A stretch of 64,000 nucleotides of DNA. It comes from Apostichopus japonicus (Eukaryota; Echinodermata; Holothuroidea; Aspidochirotida; Stichopodidae). The translations under genes were made by a program, and so were the position numbers. Below are positions 38,233-49,200 of the stretch, one piece after another. The stretch is taken from contig NC_092569.1 in the NCBI RefSeq assembly GCF_037975245.1, positions 10,465,001-10,529,000 of the forward strand, read 5' to 3'. The stretch's first letter is position 1. Every line of letters begins with the position of its first letter. A model generated the notes under the pieces. The model was not told where the DNA came from and ran no database searches. It saw nothing but the letters and a program-made list of their open reading frames with translations.

Positions 38233-39865
38233 CAGTCAGATTATAAATTAACACTCAGTTTAACAGCATACTGTACATATACCGTAGACACTGTTGCACA
38301 AATGTTGCGTTCTGATAGTAAAACGTGCTATATCAGAGGTTTCTGGAATTCATCAGCTGTTTTCTACATGTATATTAAAGTATCTTTGAATTTAAAATGA
38401 TTATTTACAATAATGGAAGATTTTTTTTTCATATTAAGATTTGTAGATATTTATATGTATTTTCTTTGGAGTATATATATAAATGCTCTAATTTTTCATA
38501 TTACTATATTGACAGTGTATCTAGTCTAGGAGATGCAGAAAATATTAAATTACCATTTTATTATTTTTTTATTTCATGCTAGCCGTGCACCAAAATTTTC
38601 CTAGAGTTAATAAAACAAATATATAAAACAAATACATACTGTAAGCCAAAAACAGGTCCTCGATAAATTCAATTGACAACGACCAAATTGGATTTTACAA
38701 AAGTAAAACTGATTATGATTTATCCTAATTTACTTTCATTCTGATGGAAGCATCTGATAAAAGCATACAGTAGGTCTGATAAATTCATTTTTTGTTTGTT
38801 TCATGAGTAGTATGTACTTCAGCATTACCGAAGAAGAGTCTCTAAAAACATAACTGTAACCTTTATAGCACTACACATCTCTACTAAAAGGCTCTTCCAG
38901 ATTAGAGTGTGACGCTTTTTAATTATGGAGACAATGAAATGAATTTGATTACTTTTCGGGCTCAGAGAGAATGTTGAGTACATTATGATCGATGAAATTG
39001 TCATAGCGCACAGTGATAATGATATCTGAGAGAGATTGATACAGGATACTTTAGCAGGATCAGTTTAGCAATTAAAATGGAAAAAAAATAACATGATAGT
39101 TTACCGAGGCACTGCACAGAGTGACTGATTAATGAGATGCAAATGAGATGCAACTATTCTGTGATACAAACAACATTTCTCTTGTTCAGCGACTGCTGTA
39201 TTTTACTCAATGTTGATGCTAAACTAGAACTAAGCTTCTATCATTCTGATGAATTAAATGAAATGTACAAGTGACAAGTACAGCTAACAACAACACAAAC
39301 ATATCCAATGGGATGGGTACAGTAGCCCCTGTCATTGGCCAATCACAAGAAACAACCCATAACAACTGACCATTTATTTGTTATTTTGTTTTGCTCTTTT
39401 GGGGAGATTTGGGTGGGATGGGGGAGGGACATTGAGAAGATATGGTGACTGTTTAAGTTGGCTAGTAAAACTAAATTAAAGCCGGTGAAACTACATTATT
39501 ATAAGTTCAACATGTACTGAGAGATTGAGACCTGTGCCATGGCTTACAGTATATATGTAGTAGCCCTCAGCACAAACCACAGAATGCACAGCCTTACCAT
39601 AAATGTACACATTTGCAAATTGTAAATTTAAATTGACAATTTCTGTCTTCCATCATTCTGCATGTTCATAATTCCAAGCCCTGTAATTGGTATACTGTAC
39701 CTTAGGAACCACTATGCAGTTAACACAAAATTCATTCATACTGCTACAAGTATGAATCTATGATCATAAACACAGTATACATGGCAACAGAGATCTGTAC
39801 CACAATGAATACATGTACATACAGTACTGTACACAACTCTACGTCCACTGACCGCAACTCTGTAT
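38233..39865. other. no recognised features
   Basis: AT-rich sequence with scattered TACTGTA strings; no supported open frame or repeat. Confidence 0.55.
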
Positions 39866-40274
39866 CCTTGTTCACACTTGAGAATGTAAGGAGGATCTGA
39901 CCCTAGAAAGGTCATCAAGATCTTTATGTGGACACTTGGGATCAGTACCTGCGATCCTCATCTCCCTTTTGAGGAGGATCCTGACCCTGCAAGGGCGATC
40001 AAGATTGTGGTGCGGACGATCGGGATAGATCAAGGTCTCTCGTTGCTTAACCTTAACAAGTACGCATAAAATGGCTCATAAGTAATATAGAACATAGTCC
40101 TCACAGTGAAATGTAAAGAATCATAGTGATCTTTCCGTGATTGTATAATGTCCTCTGTTCGTCGTTGATCCACCCTGCGTTTCAGAGTGTGGAATGCATC
40201 CGGGTGCAGCTTTATTACCTATCCGGGATAGAACATCATTTTGATGCTCCTTGTGTTCTCAGATATGAACAAGG
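39866..40274. mobile_element. possible MITE with CCTTGTTCA inverted ends
   Basis: Left end CCTTGTTCACACTTGAGAA (39866-39884) and right end, reverse complemented, CCTTGTTCATATCTGAGAA (40256-40274), match at 16 of 19 positions. Between them are GGATC-rich blocks (AGGATCTGACCC, GAGGATCCTGACCC, GGGCGATC). A third copy of the end motif lies at 41126-41144 in the right-end orientation, so the true element could be longer or there may be two. No clear target duplication was found. Confidence 0.45.
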
Positions 40275-43200
40275 CTTTCCAGACGTCACAGTTTATGGAC
40301 CTTAAGTGAATTAACTGATAACTGAAAGTGTCATTTTAAGGCACAAGATATATGCTAACTACATACTGTACATACAGTGTAGAAGAAGTGTACAGCATTT
40401 TGGCTTCATTAACAGACTATAGACTATGTGCACTTAGTGTTATTCATGTATAGCAGCATGCATACGCATAGCACCTATTGTTAGGTTTGAGGACTCTTTA
40501 AAGCACAACAACTTTAGCGATATTCCCCAGGCTAAGAGTTAATGTACATAGCTAACGCACCTCCCAGCTTTATTTTTGTCAACTAGTGTGAAAGTACACA
40601 TTTTCCACCAGTCTGTAAGCTTTACAGTATGTGGTAAAACTAGAAACAGCATTTTATCAAGGCAGGATAAAGTTTTGTTCGTCACTGAAATTATGTGACA
40701 TTATGAGGCAAAGCTTTAACAGCCCTGACACTTTCAATGTTCTGTGACGTACATTGACTGTGTGCTTTTGACTAGCTGTCAATCTTTAATAAATGTCCAT
40801 GAAATAAAAGAGTTAAAAATTTACAAGTTGTAAGAGTACATACATGTATAGATCTTCTTTCTGTGAAGCATAGACAAACTACTGTACTGCTCAAGGTCCA
40901 TGTTTATAAACCATGGGATTGAGAGACAGTGTATGGACACACTGTAAGTACAGTAAGTAGACAATGGATACAAATACAATCACTGTGACATTTTTATGCT
41001 TGCATAATAAAATGCTCTTTCGTTTGAAGTTGATCTACCACCTAATCTCGGAGGTATCATGGGGGGGGGGGGTAAACTTGATGGACCCCCGACAGAAAGC
41101 AAGATCCAGCTGATACCCCATTGCATTCTCAATTGTGAACAAGGCCCCTCTCAATAATTGTTTGGTGTTTTGTCCAAATTGATTTCCTTTGACTATTAAA
41201 GCTATATTCTATACATTGATTACACAAAGGTACAGTAGCTTAAATTCATCCCCCTGTCCAGGCCATGTGATATATGGACATATTATAATTCAAAACCACT
41301 CAATCTCCCTAAGAGATCTGGTTTATATTATCACTTCATTACTTTCAATTAATTAGCCACTTGTTATTAAACTGCTTTATCAGGTACAGAGAAATTGGTG
41401 TATTCCACTCATATTTAATGTACCTAATTACACGTTAGGAATGATTCCCTTTCACACTTTTATGGTTAAACTTCCAACAATGTTGAGCTATGAATTTGTT
41501 ATACTTAAAAAAAATATATATTTTTAGAAACAGGGGTGTTTTCTGAAGTTCCTCTTGAAAACAATGAAAGTGATACCATCAGATAGAAAGTTTAACACAA
41601 TGTGCAACATTAAAGCATTAGATAGGAATGGCCACAACAGACTGGATAAAATGCAGTATAGAAACTATCAAATTGGTCATGAATTAATTGACCCCTGAAG
41701 TGATAAATAGGGGGGGGGAGGATGAGGGTGAGGAAGAGGAAGAGGGGAGGAAAATGGGAGAGGGGGTTAGGGGGAGTTCTAAATGTTATCACTTTCTATA
41801 AGCTAGGTATACTGAACATTTGTACATTAACTTACATTCACTCCTACAAAACTCACAAGTGGCTGTTGCCAAGCATAGACAATGTCTCGGCAAAGCTTAA
41901 TCCCAGCTACTATACAGTAGCTGCCTTTAAATTAAGGGAAGTCAGAGCAGATGAATCAGATCAATTATGGTACATGGAGTAAACATCCCTTGGCAAAATG
42001 ATGACCAAAATTTCTGAGAAAGCAAACTTTCAACCTGAAGTATAGAAACCATAGACTGCGGGCAACTACGTTAACCTCATTTAGCAATGCTACAGTAGCA
42101 TCGAAACCAGTGTTAATGTTATTAATATTGTGGCGTTTATGGGCCATTGAAACAAAAACTATGCCTAATATGTGTTCAAGATATGCACATGCCGGGAACA
42201 GCAAACGTCGTTATCTAAAACAAAGCCATCGTTTAAAGGGCTGGATCACACACATTTCCTGATGAATGAATACCGAACCATTATATCTTTCTCTATAAGT
42301 AATTTTATGATATGTGACTATGATGGAAACACAATGCAATTCCTCTATACAGTGTACAGTATATATCTCAAATATATATTGTACAGTTAACTTAACTACA
42401 TTAATTTGTTAAGTAGCCCATAAATTTATCGATATCCATTATGTATATACCCCAAACTTGATTTTGGTAACATCAATTTCACACTTAATGTCATACTTAA
42501 TACCTGTCTCCAATATACTGTACATTTATGCACTCCTATCTACCTAGCTTATATCAAGTGGTAATATTTTTGAACAGCGCCCCAATGACCTGTTACCAAA
42601 AAATAAGGGGGAGGGGGAGGGGGAGGTGGAGGTGGAGGGATGCAATGACAATTCAAGTCACATGATGCATAAAGAGTGCCTTGTAGTCTTTTACCTGGTC
42701 TTAGCAATCCACTTGGGAAAATACTAATCATAATAATACCAAAAATAAGGCGCCAATTAAGCAAAAGTTACAAGTCAAAAGTGCCGTACATGGTACATGC
42801 ACAATTTACAACAAATGAACGATCTCCTTTAATGGATAACTCTTGATAAACACTGCACGAACACTGAATTTCAAATTTACATACATAACGTAATCCTCCA
42901 CTTAACTTGACCTTGTTAAACATGATGTTCATCAAAGTAAAGTGACTATAACTCAAAATAAATCTCTGAAAGTGGGTCTTGCTTTCTAATTTATATGCTA
43001 GGTGCCACTTTAGTGAATATATTGAAGATACTCAATGATCACATTCATCAGTATTGTCAGCTACATGTTAGTGTGGTGAAACAGTTTAAAGGGACTATAT
43101 TAAAGTATTTAACCAAATAGAACCAACACTCTGTCCTTCCTATATAGTGAACTGGTAACCTCTTCAACATTGCACTCTGAAATGACTGGTCTTTGAGTCT

Positions 43201-43704
43201 GAGATGAAATGCAGACTTAATTCTGTTACACGAAAAAACCAAACCTCTAGGCACTTTGGGTGGTAGTATTCTGAACCAAAAATAAACTTCTAGGTACTTT
43301 GGGTGGTAGAATTCTGAACCAAAAAACCTAACGTTCTGATGACCATGTAAATAAATGTTCCAAAACTGCCATTTAACCAACATTGTAAAGCTTCATGTTT
43401 CTTTAAAAAGCTTTCTAGAAAATTCATTACTATCTTAATATCCCTGTAAGAGGGTTACTAAGTATTGTATTCACTTAATGTCACAGTATACCGAAGCAAA
43501 GGTATAATCTAGACACTTTATTATGAGCCCTTCATCTTCACAGCTTGCACTAGGGCACTGAAAGAGGTAATAATAACACCTTTCACCCTTGCTTAAAAGC
43601 TTTAGCATTATGAAGGCAAATCCCTGAATAGAAATCATGTAATGGAGTCTATTCAACTGTACTACAGTATATTTTACAATATTTCCACTTGTATGACTTT
43701 TGTA
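40275..43704. other. no coding features; small duplications and G-runs
   Basis: A G-run lies at 41060-41073 and a GGGGGA/GGTGGA array at 42607-42639. A local tandem duplication of about 45 bp, built on AGGCACTTTGGGTGGTAG and its AGGTACTTTGGGTGGTAG copy followed by ATTCTGAACCAAAAA, lies at about 43237-43328. Nothing else recognised. Confidence 0.6.
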
Positions 43705-43708
43705 TATA
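43705..43708. repeat. possible target site duplication, left (TATA)
   Basis: TATA precedes the left LTR and TATA follows the right LTR (52218-52221). Ty3/gypsy elements usually duplicate 4-6 bp. A fifth base does not match, and the flank is AT-rich, so the support is modest. Confidence 0.55.
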
Positions 43709-44945
43709 TGTAAACAGGCTCCATTTCCTGTTTATAGTCAGTAAGCTGCTGGCTTCACATTTTATCCTTTTACTTAAAATATTCCATCAGAACAGAAGTT
43801 CATTGTCTCTTCTGCCAGTTTTTGTACATAAATTTAGTGTCCATTAGCATGTGGGTTGCCTCTTTACTACAGGACTCCCTTGTTCTTAGAAAAGTTGGCA
43901 CCAGCATTGCTGTGGTCAGAGTTTTTCTGGTAGCAACTCCAATCAGGAGATCTTTTAAGGATGGTTTAGAGAAAGTTACTTTACTGATTGGGTACTGTAT
44001 CCTTACTCCAATTTGGCCCCTCCCTTTACTTAGACAAAGAAAATGCTGGGTATGCCATGTGGCTCCAGAGCACCTTAACCCCCCAAGCCATGAGGACATA
44101 GGATTTAGTATTGTAGGAGAATTAGATACAAAGTTAAAGTTTTTATATCATATACCTGAATCTGTTCTGCGGAATGAATTTCAATTTTATACATTCAAGA
44201 AGCCTACTGTAACTGTAAAATATAAATTAATTGTTAACCTCATCGTTCCTGATACTGATCACCATTGAAATCCCCCAGAAGCCTAGCTCTCGGCTATTAC
44301 AGGAACTGTGCTATTCACTTTCCGTTGCCATCTCATGGAAGGATCTTTAACCATTCTTGTTGGAGAACACTAACTTTACTTTGCTTTTATTTACGGCCCG
44401 CCATTGATGTCCCTTTGGAACTTTGTTTAATATACCGTGCCTGGATTCTATTCCATTTTCCTGGATTCTATTCTATCTCGCCTGGATTCAACTCTACCTT
44501 GACAGCCTGCAGAACAATCTATTTCCCTTCGGTCGACCCTTTGGACTTTAATTCATATTACATTCTGTGCCTTTATATTGTCTAAGGATTTGTTGTGTTG
44601 TGTGTGTGTGTGTATGCAAAGTGGCCACCAGTGAGCAACCAAACTGTAAGTTAAATCATTCCTTTATTTTTCATTAGACTGGACCCCGCATTTCAATACT
44701 CTCCTACCCAAGTAAGAATAACTTTTTCCAATTTTCATATTCATATTTCATATATTGGACTCTTCAGTTACATATATGAGTCTCACTGTTATATCTATTG
44801 TTTCAATACAATTCTCTCTATAGTATATACTTAGCCAGCTACACACTGTTTCTTTGTCATTTTTGAAGTGTTCATCTGTCTTCATACTGGTGAGACACTA
44901 GTTATTAAACCTCTAGTCAACCCAAAGGGAGTAACATCCCTTACA
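43709..44945 (+). repeat. 5' long terminal repeat
   Basis: 1237 bp, TGTAAACAGG to CCCTTACA. It should carry promoter and polyadenylation signals for the element; ATTAAA at 44904-44909 near the end is a possible poly(A) signal variant and a TGTG microsatellite lies at about 44597-44613. Open frames of 148 and 106 codons occur in both LTRs but have no recognised motif and are probably incidental. Confidence 0.96.
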
Positions 44946-45305
44946 TATTTTTGGTAGTACGAGTGGGGTCTTCGAGGTTTTGAGGGTGAATCTAAGTTCA
45001 GAATCCTTCTCAGTTCTGCAGTGTGTGGCTGACTAAGTGGTGTATTTGACCTTATAGAATCCAGGGTCAACTAAGTTATTCAAGTTGGTTTCACTGGCAG
45101 TATTTTTATTGCTATTCTCTCAGTAATTTCTTGGAATTTCAGTCTCAGTATATCTTGTGGTATTTCAGGTGTATCATTGACAGGCAGACATTTTAAAGTG
45201 TGTATTCATTGTTAGCAGTGTCATTAGAATTACAGTACTTCTCTTCCTTACTGCATTATTGTATTAAGCCTGATAGAGCTGACAGTTCCAGGTTATACTC
45301 CAACC
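44946..45305 (+). other. retrotransposon leader with possible primer-binding site
   Basis: 360 bp between the LTR and the Gag start codon. TGGTAGTACGAGTGGGG at 44952-44968, six bases after the LTR, begins with the TGG that pairs with a tRNA CCA end and is the best primer-binding-site candidate. I cannot name the matching tRNA, and the gap from the LTR is larger than usual. Confidence 0.45.
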
Positions 45306-46283
45306 ATGTCTCTCCCAAGTAATAATGTGTCTCCTCAACCAGACTCTGCCCAATCAGGTGGCTCTCCATTTCCCCCTATTGCTTATGCATACATCCCCAT
45401 AGATCATAGAATACCGATATTTGTAGGCACTCCCACCAGTGCTAACGACCCTACAATTAGTGACTGGGCATCAAGTTTACGAGTGGCTCTAAAGGCTTGG
45501 AAGACCCCATTAGATCAACAAGTAGAGCTAACTTTAAGATATTTGGGTGGGGTAGCCAAGAGAGAGGTTCTGGTGTTGGAACCAGGCCAAAGGTCGTCAG
45601 TAGAACAGATCATTACCTACTTAAAAAATATATATGGGGACAAAACACCACGAGTCACCCTCATGGGACAGTTCTATGCCAGGCAGCAGCGGCATGGAGA
45701 AAAAATTAGACAGTATGCCCTACACCTCCAGGAATTACTACAAAGGGTAGAAACAAATTACCCTGGAACGCTGCTTGGCAAGGATAAGGTCTTAAGAGAT
45801 AGATTTGTGGAGGGCTTGGTGAGCCACGCCCTGAAGACAGACCTGAGGAAGGAATTAAGGAAGAAAGCAGGGTTGACGTTCTCCGAAATCCGGGATGAGG
45901 CCCTCCAATTAGAAGGGGAAATGGGGGCAGAGATGAATGCCACAAATGTAGACGTAATAAGGGCTACCAATCAACAGGTCCAAGGACAGCCGTCCGAGCT
46001 GCAAAAATGGCAGCAGACAATGGAGGCTGCCTTCCTAACCATGCAAAAACAGATGAGCGAGCTGCAAGCTACCCTCACCCAGCCTCGCTCATGGCAAAAC
46101 AGGGGTACGACATATGGCCCACGCCCCACCGACCGCTTCACTAATGATGGGAAGCCCATATGCAGAATCTGCCACTTTCCAGGGCATATTGGTCGCAACT
46201 GCAGGCAAGGAAGGACAGAAACAGGGAGAGTTCCTCGAGCCCCTGCCAGTGGGCAACATCAAGGTACTGGGTCCCCAAACTAG
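45306..46283 (+). CDS. gag: Gag polyprotein of the Ty3/gypsy element
   Basis: 325 codons from an ATG in good context (ACCATGT) to TAG at 46281. The first 35 residues are Ser/Pro-rich. Residues about 40-200 are helical and charged, with a Trp in ISDWASSLRVALKAW and an LRYLGGVAKREV segment, as in retrotransposon capsid domains. Residues 286-299 form one zinc knuckle, C286-X2-C289-X4-H294-X4-C299, which would bind the genomic RNA. The protein should assemble the cytoplasmic particle in which reverse transcription occurs. The last 124 bases overlap Pol in the -1 frame and end in a slippery heptamer directly before the stop codon. No stop or frameshift interrupts the frame. Confidence 0.94.
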   Translation: MSLPSNNVSPQPDSAQSGGSPFPPIAYAYIPIDHRIPIFVGTPTSANDPTISDWASSLRVALKAWKTPLDQQVELTLRYLGGVAKREVLVLEPGQRSSVEQIITYLKNIYGDKTPRVTLMGQFYARQQRHGEKIRQYALHLQELLQRVETNYPGTLLGKDKVLRDRFVEGLVSHALKTDLRKELRKKAGLTFSEIRDEALQLEGEMGAEMNATNVDVIRATNQQVQGQPSELQKWQQTMEAAFLTMQKQMSELQATLTQPRSWQNRGTTYGPRPTDRFTNDGKPICRICHFPGHIGRNCRQGRTETGRVPRAPASGQHQGTGSPN

Positions 46284-49200
46284 TCTGGTCCACTGTTGGG
46301 AGCCAAACAGTGGATAAGGACCATATAGACCCAGGCTCAAACCAAAGACTACAAACAGAACAGTCCAGAATAGTAGGTGACTACATGCTCCTTGATATAG
46401 CCATTGAAGGTATCCCTGCCACTTCATTAATCGACACTGGTTCGCAAGTCACCACTCTCTCAGAGAAATTTTTCAAACAACATCTGATGGACCAAGGAGT
46501 AACTGTGGGCCCCATAACCTGGCTAAAGCTAACTGCAGCTAATGGATTAGATGTACCCTTCTCTGGTTGTGTGGAGGTGAATCTGAATATTTCTGGCATT
46601 ACCATCCACACCGTAGCACTCTTGGTCCCCAGGGAACCTCTCCCCGGTGTTCCATGTCTCATGGGAATGAATACCATTCGGCAATGTAATAGAGAGCTGT
46701 TTCAAAGCCAAGATCCTGCTTTCCAACAACAGTTTGTTGAGAACCCCCGACATGCAGTGCTGCTTCAAGTAATAAAACAAGTGAGGGAGGATGTCGATCG
46801 AGATCCAGAGGGCAGAGTAGGAAAGGTTGTTGTACCTAGGGGTAGGAGTGTAGTAGTAAAGGCCCGCAGTGAGACGCTAGTGGAGGGATTTTGTATATTA
46901 GATGAAGAAATTACCTGCGACCGAATACTGTTAGAGTCACCTCCAGATCAGCAAAACCACTTACCGAAAGGCCTGTGGGTAGCTAAATCTCTGAGTCGTA
47001 TAGATAACCATACGACCCAGGTCAGGATTATGAATACGGGGACTGAAGATATCTACTTGCGGAAGGGCACCCCGTTGGGATTTCTGTACAAGGTGAATAT
47101 GCTGCCGTCCGGGCCCACTCTAGACCTACAACAGACGGGACCAAACACTCTCCAGGTGGGAATTATGGAACAGCAGGCTACCCTGTCAGAAGATATCCCC
47201 CCTGAAAGTGACTTTTTGTCTAAAGTACATGTTGAAGCAGAAAACCTTACTTCAGACCAGCAGAACAAACTACAGCAGTTTCTGTACAAACACCAGGATG
47301 TGTTTTCTAAACATGACAACGACTACGGTTGTACCACTACTGTCACCCATACTATTCCCACAGGAGATGAAGCCCCCGCCCGAGAAAGACACAGAATGAT
47401 CCCCCCAAAATTATACCAAGAGGTAAAATCACAGCTACAAGCCATGCTGGAGAACGGTGTAGTTCGTGAGAGCTACAGCCCATGGGCAGCACCAATAGTC
47501 CTTGTGAAAAAGAAAGATGGATCTCTTCGTTTCTGTGTAGACTATCGTCGCCTCAACGACAAAACTCGAAAAGATGCCTACCCCCTCCCAAGAATTGAGG
47601 AATCCCTGAACGCTCTGGGTAAGGCCAAATTATTTTCGACACTTGACCTGGCTAGTGGCTACTGGCAAGTGGCAATGAATCCCGACGACAGATCCAAGAC
47701 GGCCTTTACCACGCCCATGGGATTGTACGAATTTAACCGCATGCCCTTCGGGTTGTGCAATGCACCAGCAACATTCCAGAGGTTAATGGAGGGTTGTCTT
47801 GGGGATCTCAATTACGAATCCGTCTTGCTGTATTTAGATGATATTATAGTATTTTCACCAGATTTCGATTCACATCTTGATCGACTAGGGGTTGTTCTAA
47901 GAAGACTACATCAACATGGTTTAAAGGCCAAACCTTCCAAGTGCCATCTTTTCCAGTCTTCGGTAAATTACTTAGGGCATATTGTCTCAGCAGAGGGGAT
48001 TGGGACAGACCCTGACAAATGTAAGGCAGTAAAGGAATGGCCCACCCCAACTACAGTCAAGGATGTTAGGTGCTTTCTGGGCCTAGCTGGTTTCTACCGT
48101 CGGTTTATCAAAGACTTTTCGAAGATAGCAACACCCTTGTATCAATTGACTAGGGTACCAAAGAAGGGTGCCCCGAAAGCTCCCACACAGCAATTTGAGT
48201 GGACACCATCCTGCGAAGCAGCGTTTCAAACTATCAAGGCCCATCTCTTATCGCCACCAATTCTGGCTTATGCCGACCATAACCTGCCCTTCATATTATA
48301 TACAGACGCTAGCAATATGGGATTAGGGGCAGTCTTAACCCAACTCCAAGAAGGACAAGAAAGAGTTATTGCTTATGCTAGTCGTAGTCTACGGGACTCA
48401 GAGAAGAACGACCAGAATTACAGTGCCTTTAAGCTTGAATTCTTGGCCGTAACCTGGGCTGTTACACAGAAGTTTAAAGACTACCTTTTGGGCTCAGAAT
48501 TCACAATCTACACAGATCACAACCCTCTGGTATACCTATCTACTGCAAACCTGGGTGCTGTAGAGCAACGCTGGGCAGCTAGATTAGCAAACTATAAATT
48601 CACGGTAGTTTACAAGCCTGGAAAGCTGAACACGAATGCTGATGCATTATCCAGAATGCCTGGTCAACCAACAACACCTGCAGACGGAAATTATGACAGT
48701 GACGGTGATGTTTATCCATCCTTCCATCTGCAGCAGAATGCCACCACATTGCCTTCCTCCACTGAGCAAGGGAAGTGGGGCATGGATACTCTACCAGGCC
48801 ACTCCATACAGGAGCTGAGGGAACAACAGCATTCTGATCAAGACATCCATGAAATCATTGATCACTTAAAATTACCTGAACGACCACCCCTAGAAGGAAA
48901 GTCCGAAACCTTGAGATTGCTACTAATGCAATGGAATGCACTTAAGATTGTGGATGGCTGTCTGTATAGGGTGATATCAAATGGGCCCCAGCTGGAATCC
49001 TTGAGACAATTTGTTGTACCCAAGGGCATGAGGAGAGAAATTCTTCAAAACTTGCATGACCAAGCCGGTCACTTTGGGATAGCTCGGACCCTTGCAATGA
49101 TAAAACAGAGATTTTACTGGCCCAACCAAGAGCGCGATGTGAAGCAACACTGTGAGAATTGTACCCGTTGCAGTCTGACGAAGCCACCCACCAACAATGT

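Noticed and set aside
43822-44585. Open frames of 148 and 106 codons inside the LTR (repeated at 51094-51857)
   Set aside because: They repeat because the LTR repeats. No motif, and LTRs rarely code; kept only as a note.
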